Origin: Petrolisthes cinctipes
Lineage: Eukaryota > Arthropoda > Malacostraca > Decapoda > Porcellanidae
Reading direction: 5' to 3'
Length of the DNA stretch: 64,000 nt
Assembly: GCA_033782935.1 (NCBI GenBank)
Contig: JAWQEG010000626.1
Location: 186,001 to 250,000, forward strand
Under the pieces are notes generated by a model. It searched no databases. It was given only the letters and a program-made list of their open reading frames with translations, and had not been told where the DNA came from. The position numbers were made by a program, and so were the translations under genes. Positions 34,001-46,653 of the stretch are shown here, one piece after another. Every line of letters starts with the position of its first letter. Position 1 is the first letter of the stretch.

Positions 34001-37000
34001 AAAGTCGATATGTGCATGCATCTTCTGTACCCATTTATATCTTAAATTCAGGCTCAAAACACCCAAAAATTCGATATTTTGGGGTCCCAGAAGCGATCTG
34101 AACATGCCTACTTCGTGTTAGAGTATTTTCAAAATGCAGGCTCAAAACATGCTAAAATTGATATTTTAGGTGCCCAAAGTCGATATCTCAAATTAAGGCC
34201 CTAAACACCCGAAAATTCGATATTTTGGGGTCCCAGAAGCGATCTGTACATACCTACTCATTGCTAGAATATTTTCAGAATATAGCCCCAAAACATGCTA
34301 AAAATCGACATTTCAGGTGCCCAAAGTCGATATCTCAATTTCAGGCCCAAAACACCCGAAAATTCGATATTTTTGGGTCCCAGAAGCGATCTGTACATGC
34401 CTACTCAGTCCTAGAATGTTTTCAAAGTAAAGGCTCAAAACATGCTGAAAATCGATATTTTAAGTGTCTAAAGTCGATATGTGCATGTATCTTCTGTACC
34501 CGTTTATATCTCAAATTCAGGCTCAAAAAACCCGACAATTTGATATTTTGGGGTCCCAGAAGCGATCTGTACATGCCTACTCCGTGTTTCAGTATTTTCA
34601 AAATACAGGCCCAAAACATGCTAAAAATCGATATTTTAGGTGTCCAAAGTCGATATGTGCATGCATCTTCTGTACCCGTTTATATTTCAAATTCAGGCTC
34701 AAAACACTCGAAAATTCGGTATTTTTGGGTCCTAGAAGCGATCTGTAAATGCCTACTCCTAGTTAGAATATTGTCAAGATACAGACCCAAAACATGCTCA
34801 AAATCGATATTTTAGGTGACTAAAAGTCGATATGTGCATGCATCTTCAGTACCCGTTTATATCTCAAATTCAGGCTCAAAACGCCCGAAAATTCGATATT
34901 TTGGGGTCCCAGAAGCTATCTGTACATGCCTACTCCGTGTTAGAGTATTTTCAAAATACAGGCCCAAAACATGCTGAAAATCGATATTTTAGGTGCCCAA
35001 AGTCAATACGTGCATGCATCTTCAGTACCCGTTTATATCTCAAATTCAGGCTCAAAACACCCGAAAATTCGATATTATGGGGTCCCAGAAGGGATCTGTA
35101 CATGCCTACTCAGATACAGTCCCAAAACATGCTGAAAATCGATATTTTAGGTGCCCAAACTTAATATGTGTATGCATCTTTTGCACCCGTTTATATCCCA
35201 AATTTAACCTCAAAACACCCGAAAATTCGATATTTTGGTGTCCCACAAGCGAACTGTACATGCCTACTCCGTGTTAGAGTATTTTCAAAATACAGGCCCA
35301 AAACATACTGAAAATCGATCTTTTACGTGCCCAAACGTCGATATGAGCATGCATCTTCTGTACCCGTTTATATTTCAAATTCAGCTCCAAACACCCGACA
35401 ATTTGATATTTTTGGGTCCCAGAAGCAATCTGTACATGCCTAGTCAGATACAGGCCCAAAACATTCTGAAAATCGATATTTTAGGTGCCCAAAGTCAATA
35501 TGTGTATGCATCTTCTGCACCCGTTTATATCCCAATTTCAACCTTAAAAACACCCGAAAATTTTACATTTCTGGATCCCAGTAGCGATCTGTACATGCCT
35601 ACTCAGTGCAAGAATATTTTCAAAATATAGGCTCAAAACATTATAAAAATCGATATTTTAAGTGTCCTAAGTCGATATGTGCATGCATCTTCTGTACCCG
35701 TTTATATCTCAAATTCAGGCTCAAAACACCCGAAAATTCGGTACTTTTGGGTCCTAGAAGCGATCTGTACATGCCCACTCCTAGTTAGTGTGATTTCAAG
35801 ATACAGACCTAAAACATGCTCGAAATCGATATTTTAGGTGCCCAAAAGTCGATATGTGCATGCATCTTCAGTACCCGTTTATATCTCAAATTCAGACTCA
35901 AAACACTTGAAAATTCGATATTTTGGGGTCCCTGAAGCGATCTGCACATGCCTACTCCGTGTTAGAGTATTTTCGAAATACAGGCCCAAAACATACTGGA
36001 AATCGATCTTTTAGGTGCCCAAAAGTCGATATGTGCATGCATCTTCTGTACCCGTTTATATCTCAAATTCAACCTCAAAACACCCTAAAATTCTATATTT
36101 TTGGGTCCCAGAAGCGATCTGTACATGCCTACTCAGTGCTAGAATGTTTTCAAAATATAGGCTAAAAACATGCTAAAAATCGATATTTTTAGTGTACAAA
36201 GTCGATCTTCTGTACCCGTTTATATCTTAAATTCAGGCTCAAAACACCCGAAAATTCGGTATTTGTGGGTCCTAGAAGCGATATGTACATGCCAACTCGT
36301 AGTTAGCATGTTTTCAAGATACAGACCCAAAACATGCTCAAAATCGATATTTTAGGTGCCCGTTTATATCTCAAATTCAGGCTCAAAACACCCGAAAATT
36401 CGATATTTTGAGGTTCTAGAAGCGATCAGTACATGCCTACTCCTAGTTAGAATGTTTTCAAGATACAGACCCAAAACATGCTCAAAATCGATATTTTAGG
36501 TGCCCAAAGTCAATACGTGCATGCATCTTCTGCACCAGATTATATTCCAAATTCATCCTCAAAAACACCCGAAAATTCGATATTTTGGGATCCCAGAAGC
36601 GATCTGTACATGCCTACTCAGTGCAAGAATGTTTTCGAAATATAGGCTCAAAACATGCTAAAAATCGATATTTTAAGTGTCCAAAGACGATATGTGCATG
36701 CATCTTCTGTACCCGTTTATATCTCAAATTCAGGCTCAAAACACCCGAAAATTCGGTACTTTTGGGTCCTAGAAGCGATCTGTACATGCCTACTCCTAGT
36801 TAGAATGTTTTCAAGATACAGACCCAAAACATGCTCGAAATCGATATTTTAGGTGCCCAAAAGTCGATATGTGCATGCATCTTAAGTACCCGTTTATATC
36901 TCAAATTCCGGTTTAAAACACTTGAAAATTCGATATTTTGTGGTCCCTGAAGCGATCTGCACATGGCTACTTAGTGCTAGAATATTTTCAAAATATAGTC

Positions 37001-40000
37001 CCAAAACATGCTAAAAATCGATATTTTAGGTGCCCAAAGTCGATATCTCAAATTCAGGCCCAAAACACCCGAAAATTCGATATTTTGGGGTCCCAGAAGC
37101 GATCTGTACATGAATACTCCGTGTTAGAGTATTTTCGAAATACAGGCCCAAAACATACTGAAAATCGATCTTTTAGGTGCCTAACAGTCGATATGTGCAT
37201 GCATCTTCTGTACACGTTTATATCTCAAATTCAGGCTCAAAACACCCGAAAATTCGATATTTTGGAGTCCCAGAAGCGATATGTACATGCTTACTCCGTG
37301 TTAGAGTATTTACAAAATACAGGCCCAAAATATACTGAAAATCGATATTTTAGGTTCCCAAAGTCAATATGTGTATGCATCTTCTGCAACCGTTTATATT
37401 CCAAATTCAACCCCAAAACACCCGAAAATTTGATATTTTTTGGCCCCAGAAGCGATCTGTACATGCCTACTCAGTGCTAGAATGTTTTCAAAATATAGGC
37501 TCAAAACATGCTAAAAATCGATATTTTTAGTGTCCAAAGTCGATCTTCTGTACCCGTTTATATCTTAAATTCGGGCTCAAAACACCCGAAAATTCGGTAT
37601 TTTAAGGTCCTAGAAGCGATATGTACATGCCTACTACTAGTTAGAATGTTTTCAAGATACAGACCCAAAACATGCTCAAAATCGATATTTTAGGTGCCTA
37701 AAAGTCGATATGTGCATGCATCTTCAGTACCCGTTTATATCTCTAATTCAGGCTCAAAACACCCGAAAATTCTATATTTTTGGGTGTCAGAAGCGATCTG
37801 TACATGCCTACTCCGTGTTATAGTATTTTCAAAATACAGGCCCAAAACATGCTGAAAATCGATATTTTAGGTGCCCAAAGTCGATATTTCAAATTCAGGC
37901 CCAAAACACCCGAAAATTCGATATTTTGGGGTCCCAGAAGCGATCTGTACATGCCTACTCAGTGCTAGAATGTTTTCAAAATATAGGCTCAAAACATGCT
38001 AAAAATCGATATTTTAAGTGTTCAAAGTCGATATGTGCATGCATCTTCTGTACCCGTTTATATCTCAAATTCAGGTTCCAAACACCCGGAAGTTCGATAT
38101 TTTGGGGTCCCAGAAGCGATCTGTACAAGCCTATTCAGATACAGGCCCAAAACATGCTGAAAATCGATATTTTAGGTGCCCCAAGTCAATATGTGTATGC
38201 ATCTTCTGCAACCGTTTATATCCCAAATTCGACCCCAAAACACACGAAAATTCGATATTTTTTGGTCCCAGAAGCGATCTGTACATGCCTACTCCGTGCC
38301 AGAATTTTTTCAAAATATAGGCTCAAAACATACTGAAAATCGATCTTTTAAGTGCCCAAAAGTCGATATGTGCGTGCATCTTCTGTACCCGTTTATATCT
38401 CAAATTCAGGCTCCAAACACCCGAAAATTCGATATTTCATGGTCCCAGAAGCGATCTGTACATGCCTACTCAGATACAGGTCCTAAACATGCTGAAAATC
38501 GATATTTTAGGTGCCCAAAGTCAATATGTGTATGCATCTTCTGCACCCGTTTATATTCCAAAATCAACCTCAAAACATCCAAAAATTCGATATTTTTGGG
38601 TCCCAGAAGCGATTTGTACATGCCTACTCAGTGCTAGATTATTTTCAAAATATAGGCCCAAAACATGCTAAAAATCGATATTTTAGGTGCCCAAAGTCGA
38701 TATCTCAAATTCAGGCCCAAAACACCCGAAAATTCGATATTTTGGGGTCCCAGAAGCGATCTGTACATGCTTACTCCGTGTTAGAGTATTTTCGAAATAC
38801 AGGCCCAAAACATACTGAAAATCGATCTTTTAGGTGCCCAAAAGTCGATATGTGCATGCATCTTCTGTACCCGTTTATATCTCAAATTCAGGCTCAAAAC
38901 ACCCGAAAATTCGATATTTTGGAGTCCCAGAAGCGATATGTACATGCCTACTCCGTATGAGAGTATTTTCAAAATACAGGCCCAAAACATACTGAAAATC
39001 GATCTTTTAAGTGCCCAAAAGTCGATATGTGCTTGCATCTTCTGTACCCGTTTATATCTCAAATTCAGGCGCCAAACACCCGAAAATTCGATATTTTGGG
39101 GTCCCAGAAGCGATCTGTACATGCCTACTCAGTGCTAGAACATTTTCAAAATATAGACCCAAAACATGCTAAAAATCAATATTTTAGGTGCCTAGAGTCG
39201 ATATATCAAATTCAAGCCCAAAACACCCGAAAATTCGATATTTTGGGGTCCCAGGAACGATCTGTACATGCCTACTCCGTGTTAGAGTATTTTCGAAATA
39301 CAGGCCCAAAACGTACTGAAAATCGATCCTTTAGGTGCCCAAAAGTCGATATGTGCATGCATCTTCTGTACCCGTTTATATCTCAAATTCAGGCTCAAAA
39401 CACCTGAAAATTCGATATTTTGGAGTCCCAGAAGCGATTTGTACATGCTTACTCCGTGTTAGAGTATTTTCAAAATACAGGCCCAAAACATACTGAAAAT
39501 CGATCTTTTAGGTGCCCAAAAGTCAATATGTGCGTGCATCTTCTGTACCCATTTATATCTCAAATTCAGTTTCCAAACACCCGGAAAATCGATATTTTGG
39601 GGTCCCAGAAGCGATCTGTACATGCCTATTCAGATACAGGCCCAAAACATGATGAAAATCGATATTTTAGGTGCCCAAAGTCAATATGTGTATTCATCTT
39701 CAGCAACCGTTTATATCCCAAATTCAACCCCAAAACATCCGAAAATTTGATATTTTTTGGCCCCAGAAGCGATCTGTACATGCCTACTCAGTGCTACAAT
39801 GTTTTCAAAATATAGGCTAAAAACATGCTAAAAATCGATATTATTAGTGTCCAAAGTCGATCTTCGGTACCCGTTTATATCTTAAATTCAGGCTCAAAAC
39901 ACCCGAAAATTCGATATTTTGGAGTGCCAGAAGCGATCTGTACATGCCTACTCTGTGTCAGAGTATTTTCAAATATAGGCCCAAAACATGCTAAAAATCG

Positions 40001-40490
40001 ATATTTTAGGTGCCCAAAGTCGATATCTCAAATTCAGGCCCAAAACACCCGAAAATTCGATATTTTGGGGTCCCAGAAGCGAACTGTACATGCCTACTCC
40101 GTGTTAGAGTATTTTCAAAATACAGGCCCATAACATACTGAAAATCGATCTTTTAGGTGCCCAAAAGTCGATATGTGCATGCATCTTCTGTACCCGTTTA
40201 TATCTCAAATTCAGGCTCCAAACACCCGAAAATTTGATATTTTGGGGTCCCAGAAGCGATCGGTACATGCCTATTCAGATACAGGCCCAAAACATGCTGA
40301 AAATCGATATTTTAGGTGCCCAAAGTTAATATGTGTATGCATCTTCTGCACTCGTTTATATCTCAAATTCAACTTCAAAACACCTGAAAATTAGAGATTT
40401 TTGGTTCCCAGAAGCGATCTGTACATGCCTACTCCTAGTTAGAATGTTTTTAAGATACCGACCCAAAACATGATTAAAATCGATTTTTTA
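31079..40490 (+). repeat. Disordered satellite right of the LINE
   Basis: Long, medium and short monomers are mixed without a stable higher-order unit. Recurrent variants include a 12-bp deletion giving AAAGTCGATCTTC (near 36199, 37538 and 39856) and one about 33-bp deletion near 36360, where GGTGCCC runs straight into GTTTATAT. The neighbourhoods of 36170 and 37508 resemble each other at an offset of 1338 bp but are clearly diverged. No gene is seen. Confidence 0.75.
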
Positions 40491-43158
40491 GTGGCCGAAA
40501 AGTCGATATGTTCATGCATCTTCAGTACCCGTTTATATCTCAAATTCAGGCTCAAAACACCCGAAAATTCGATATTTTGGAGTGCCAGAAGCGATCTGTA
40601 CATGCCTACTCTGTGTTAGAGTATTTTCAAATATAGGCCCAAAACATGCAAAAAATCAAAATACTAGGTGCCCAAAGTAGATATCTCAAATTCAGGCCCA
40701 AAACTCCCGAAAATTCTATATTTTGGGGTCAGAGAAGCGATCTGTACATACCTACTCCGTTTTAGAGTATTTTCAAAATACAGGCCCAAAACATACAGAA
40801 AATCGATATTTTAGGTGCCCAAAAGTCGATATGTGCATGCATCTTCTGTACCTGTTTATACCTCAAATTCAGGCTCCAAACACCCGAAAATTCGATATTT
40901 TTTGGTCCTAGAAGTGATCTGTACTTGCCTACTCCGTGTTAGAGTATTTTCAAAATACAGGCCCAAAACATGCTGAAAATCGATATTTTAAGTATCCAAA
41001 GTCGATATGTGCATGCATCTTCTGTACCCGTTTATATCTCAAATTCAGGATCAAAACACCCGAAAATTCGATATTTTGGGGTCCCAGAAGTGATCTGTAC
41101 ATGCCTACTTAGTGCTAGAATATTTTCAAAATATAGGCCCAAAACATGCTAAAAATCGATATTTTAGGTGCCCAAAGTCGATATCTCAAATTCAGGCCCA
41201 AAACACCCGAAAATTCGATATTTTGGGGTCCCAGAAGCGAACTGTACATGCCTACTCCGTGTTAGAGTATTTTCAAAATACAGGCCCATATCATACTGAA
41301 AATCGATCTTTTACGTGCCCAAAAGTCGATATGTGCATGCATCTTCTGTACCCGTTTATATCTCAAACTCAGGCTCCAAACACCCGAAAATTCGATATTT
41401 TGGGGTCCCAGAAGCGATATGTACATGCCTACTCGGATAGAGGTCCAAACCATGCTGAAAATCGATATTTTAGGTGCCCAAAGTTAATATATGTATGCAT
41501 CTTCTGCACTCGTTTATATCTCAAATTCAACCTCAAAACACCCGAAAATTCGATATTTTTGGGTCCCAGAAGCAATCTGTACATGCCTACTCAGTGCTAG
41601 AATATTTTCAAAATATAGGCTCAAAACATGCTAAAAATAAATATTTTAAGTGTCCTAAGTCGATATGTTCATGCATCTTCTGTAACCGTTTATATCTCAA
41701 ATTCAGGATCAAAACACCCAAAAATTCGGAATTTTTTTGTCCCAGAAGCGATCTGTACATGCCTACTCCTAGTTAGAATGTTTTCAAGATACAGACCCAA
41801 AACATGCTCAAAATCGATATTTTAGTGGCCCAAAAGTCGATATGTTCATGCATCTTCAGTACCCGTTTATATCTCAAATTCAGGCTCAAAACACCCGAAA
41901 ATTCGATATTTTGGAGTGCCAGAAGCGATCTGTACATGCCTACTCTGTGTTAGAGTATTTTCAAATATAGGCCCAAAACATGCAAAAAATCAAAATATTA
42001 GGTGCCCAAAGTAGATATCTCAAATTCAGGCCCAAAACTCCCGAAAATTCTATATTTTGGGGTCAGAGAAGCGATCTGTACATACCTACTCCGTTTTAGA
42101 GTATTTTCAAAATACAGGCCCAAAACATACAGAAAATCGATATTTTAGGTGCCCAAAAGTCGATATGTGCATGCATCTTCTGTACCTGTTTATACCTCAA
42201 ATTCAGGCTCCAAACACCCGAAAATTCGATATTTTTTGGTCCTAGAAGTGATCTGTACTTGCCTACTCCGTGTTAGAGTATTTTCAAAATACAGGCCCAA
42301 AACATGCTGAAAATCGATATTTTAAGTATCCAAAGTCGATATGTGCATGCATCTTCTGTACCCGTTTATATCTCAAATTCAGGATCAAAACACCCGAAAA
42401 TTCGATATTTTGGGGTCCCAGAAGTGATCTGTACATGCCTACTTAGTGCTAGAATATTTTCAAAATATAGGCCCAAAACATGCTAAAAATCGATATTTTA
42501 GGTGCCCAAAGTCGATATCTCAAATTCAGGCCCAAAACACCCGAAAATTCGATATTTTGGGGTCCCAGAAGCGAACTGTACATGCCTACTCCGTGTTAGA
42601 GTATTTTCAAAATACAGGCCCATATCATACTGAAAATCGATCTTTTACGTGCCCAAAAGTCGATATGTGCATGCATCTTCTGTACCCGTTTATATCTCAA
42701 ACTCAGGCTCCAAACACCCGAAAATTCGATATTTTGGGGTCCCAGAAGCGATATGTACATGCCTACTCGGATAGAGGTCCAAACCATGCTGAAAATCGAT
42801 ATTTTAGGTGCCCAAAGTTAATATATGTATGCATCTTCTGCACTCGTTTATATCTCAAATTCAACCTCAAAACACCCGAAAATTCGATATTTTTGGGTCC
42901 CAGAAGCAATCTGTACATGCCTACTCAGTGCTAGAATATTTTCAAAATATAGGCTCAAAACATGCTAAAAATAAATATTTTAAGTGTCCTAAGTCGATAT
43001 GTTCATGCATCTTCTGTAACCGTTTATATCTCAAATTCAGGATCAAAACACCCAAAAATTCGGAATTTTTTTGTCCCAGAAGCGATCTGTACATGCCTAC
43101 TCCTAGTTAGAATGTTTTCAAGATACAGACCCAAAACATGCTCAAAATCGATATTTTA
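40491..43158 (+). repeat. 1334-bp tandem duplication (8 monomers, two copies)
   Basis: The marker GTGGCC followed by SAAAAGTCGATATGTTCATG starts at 40491, 41825 and 43159, exactly 1334 bp apart. From about 40500 the first unit matches the second almost base for base, including rare variants GGGGTCAGAGAAGCG and CATATCATACTG. The unit is the 1511-bp family-B unit minus one long monomer (1511 - 177 = 1334), so it links this region to the HOR domain further right. Confidence 0.87.
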
Positions 43159-46100
43159 GTGGCCCAAAAGTCGATATGTTCATGCATCTTCAGTACCTGT
43201 TTATATCTTAAATTCAGGCTCGAAACACCCGAAAATTCGATATTTTGGAGTGCCAGAAGCGATCTGTACATGCCTACTCTGTGTCAGAGTATTTTCAAAT
43301 ATAGGCCCAAAACATGCTAAAAATCGATATTTTAGGTGCCCAAAGTCGATATCTCAAATTCAGGCCCAAAACACCCGAAAATTCGATATTTTGGGGTCCC
43401 AGAAGCGAACTGTACATGCCTACTCCGTGTTAGAGTATTTTCAAAATACAGGCCCATAACATACTGAAAATCGATCTTTTAGGTGCCCAAAGGTCGATAT
43501 GTGCATGCATCTTCTGTACTCGTTTATATCTCAAATTCAGGCTCCAAACACCCGAAAATTTGATATTTTGGGGTCCCAGAAGCGATCGGTACATGCCTAT
43601 TCAGATACAGGCCCAAAACATGCTGAAAATCGATATTTTAGGTGCCCAAAGTTAATATGTGTATGCATCTTCTGCACTCGTTTATATCTCAAATTCAACT
43701 TCAAAACACCCGAAAATTAGAGATTTTTGGTTCCCAGAAGCGATCTGTACATGCCTAATCCTAGTTAGAATGTTTTCAAGATACAGGCCCAAAACGTGCT
43801 TAAAATCGATATTTAAGTGGCCGAAAAGTCGATATGTTCATGCATCTTCAGTACCCGTTTATATCTCAAATTCAGGCTCAAAACACCCGAAAATTCGATA
43901 TTTTGGAGTGCCAGAAGCTATCTGTACATGCCTACTTAGTGCTAGAATATTTTCAAAATATAGGCTCAAAACACGCTAAAAATCGATATTTTAAGTATCC
44001 AAAGTCGATATGTGCATGCATCTTCTGTACCCGTTTATATCTCAAATTCAGGATCAAAACACCCGAAAATTCGATATTTTGGGGTCCCAGAAGTGATCTG
44101 TACAAGCCTACTTAGTGCTAGAATATTTTCAAAATATAGGCCCAAAACATGCTAAAAATCGATATTTTAGGTGAACAAAGTCGATATCTCAAATTCAGGC
44201 CCAAAACACCCGAAAATTCGATATTTTGGGTTCCCAGAAGCGAACTGTACATGCCTACTCCGTGTTAGAGTATTTTCAAAATATAGGCTCAAAACATGCT
44301 AAAAATCGATATTTTAAGTATCCAAAGTCGATATGTGCATGCATATTCTGTACCCGTTTATATCTCAAATTCAGGATCAAAACACCCTTAAATTCGATAT
44401 TTTGGGGTCCCAGAAGTGATCTGTACATGCCTACTTAGTGCTAGAATATTTTCAAAATATAGGCCCAAAACATGCTAAAAATCGATATTTTAGGTGAACA
44501 AAGTCGATATCTCAAATTCAGACCCAAAACACCCGAAAATTCGATATTTTGGGGTCCCAGAAGCGAACTGTACATGCCTACTCCGTGTTAGAGTATTTTC
44601 AAAATACAGGCCCATAACATACTGAAAATCGATCTTTTAGGTGCCTAAAGGTCGATATGTGCATGCATCTTCTGTACCCGTTTATATCTCAAATTCAGGC
44701 TCCAAACACCCGAAAATTTGTTATTTTGGGGTCCCAGAAGCGATCGGTACATGCCTATTCAGATACAGGCCCAAAACATGCTGAAAATCGATATTTTAGG
44801 TGCCCAAAGTTAATATGTGTATGCATCTTCTGCACTCGTTTATATCTCAAATTCAACTTCAAAACACCCGAAAATTAGAGATTTTTGGTTCCCAGAAGCG
44901 ATCTGTACATGCCTAATCCTAGTTAGAATGTTTTCAAGATACAGGCCCAAAACATGCTTAAAATCGATATTTAAGTGGCCAAAAAGTCAATATGTTCATG
45001 CATCTTCAGTACCCGTTTATATCTCAAATTCAGGCTCAAAACACCCAAAAATTCGATATTTTGGAGTGCCAGAAGCTATCTGTACATGCCTACTTAGTGC
45101 TAGAATATTTTCAAAATATAGGCTCAAAACACGCTAAAAATCGATATTTTAAGTATCCAAAGTCGATATGTGCATGCATCTTCTGTACCCGTTTATATCT
45201 CAAATTCAGGATCAAAACACCCGAAAATTCGATATTTTGGGGTCCCAGAAGTGATCTGTACCTGCCTACTTAGTGCTAGAATATTTTCAAAATATAGGCC
45301 CAAAACATGCTAAAAATCGATATTTTAGGTGAACAAAGTCGATATCTCAAATTCAGGCCCAAAACACCCGAAAATTCGATATTTTGGGGTCCCAGAAGCG
45401 AACTGTACATGCCTACTCCGTGTTAGAGTATTTTCAAAATATAGGCTCAAAACACGCTAAAAATCGATATTTTAAGTATCCAAAGTCGATATGTGCATGC
45501 ATATTCTGTACCCGTTTATATCTCAAATTCAGGATCAAAACACCCTTAAATTCGATATTTTGGGGTCCCAGAAGTGATCTGTACATGCCTACTTAGTGCT
45601 AGAATATTTTCAAAATATAGGCCCAAAACATGCTAAAAATCGATATTTTAGGTGAACAAAGTCGATATTTCAAATTCAGACCCAAAACACCCGAAAATTC
45701 GATATTTTGGGGTCCCAGAAGCGAACTGTACATGCCTACTCCGTGTTAGAGTATTTTCAAAATACAGGCCCATATCATAGGGAAAATCGATCTTTTAAGT
45801 GCCCAAAAGTCGATATGTGTATGCATCTTCTGCACTCGTTTATATCTCAAATTCAACCTCAAAACACCCGAAAATTCGATATTTTTGGATCCCAGAAGCG
45901 ATCTGTGAATGCCTACTCAGTGCTAGAATGTTTTCAAAATATAGGCTCGAAACATGCTAAAAATAGATATTTTAAGTGTCCAAAGCGCATGCATCTTCTG
46001 TACCCGTTTATATCTCAAATTCAACCTCAAAACACCCGAAAATTCGATATTTTTGGATCCCAGAAGCGATCTGTGAATGCCTAGTCAGTGCTAGAATGTT

Positions 46101-46653
46101 TTCAAAATAAAGGCTCAAAACATGCTAAAAATAGATATTTTAAGTGTCCAAAGTCGATATGTGCATGCATCTTCTGTACCCGTTTATATCTCAAATTCAG
46201 GCTCAAAACCCCCTAAAATTCGATATTTTGGGGTCCCAGAAGCGAACTGTACATGCCTACTCCGTGTTAGAGTATTTTCAAAATACAGGCCCATAACATA
46301 CTGAAAATCGTTCTTTTAGGTGCCCAAAAGTCGATATGTGCATGCATCTTCTGTACCCGTTTATATCTCAAATTCAGGCTCCAAACAACCGAAAATTTGA
46401 TATTTTGAGGTCCCAGAAGCGATCGGTACATGCCTATTCAGATACAGGCCCAAAACATGCTGAAAATCGATATTTTAGGTGCCCAAAGTTAATATGTGTA
46501 TGCATCTTCTGCACTCGTTTATATCTCAAATTCAACTTCAAAACACCCGAAAATTAGAGAATTTTGGTTCCCAGAAGCGATCTGTACATACCTACTCCTA
46601 GTTAGAATGTTTTCAAGATACAGACCCAAAACATGCTTAAAATCGATATTTTA
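43159..46653 (+). repeat. Satellite with 1158-bp duplication and internal 323-bp dimers
   Basis: The GTGGCC marker recurs at 43817 and 44975 (1158 bp apart), and the sequence from about 43340 to 44495 matches the next 1158 bp. Inside each copy a long-plus-short dimer of 323 bp is repeated (TATAGGCTCAAAACA... near 43958 and 44283, and near 45116 and 45441). Near 45985 a monomer has lost 8 bp (CCAAAGCGCATGC), giving a local 168-bp repeat at about 45852-46187. Confidence 0.78.
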
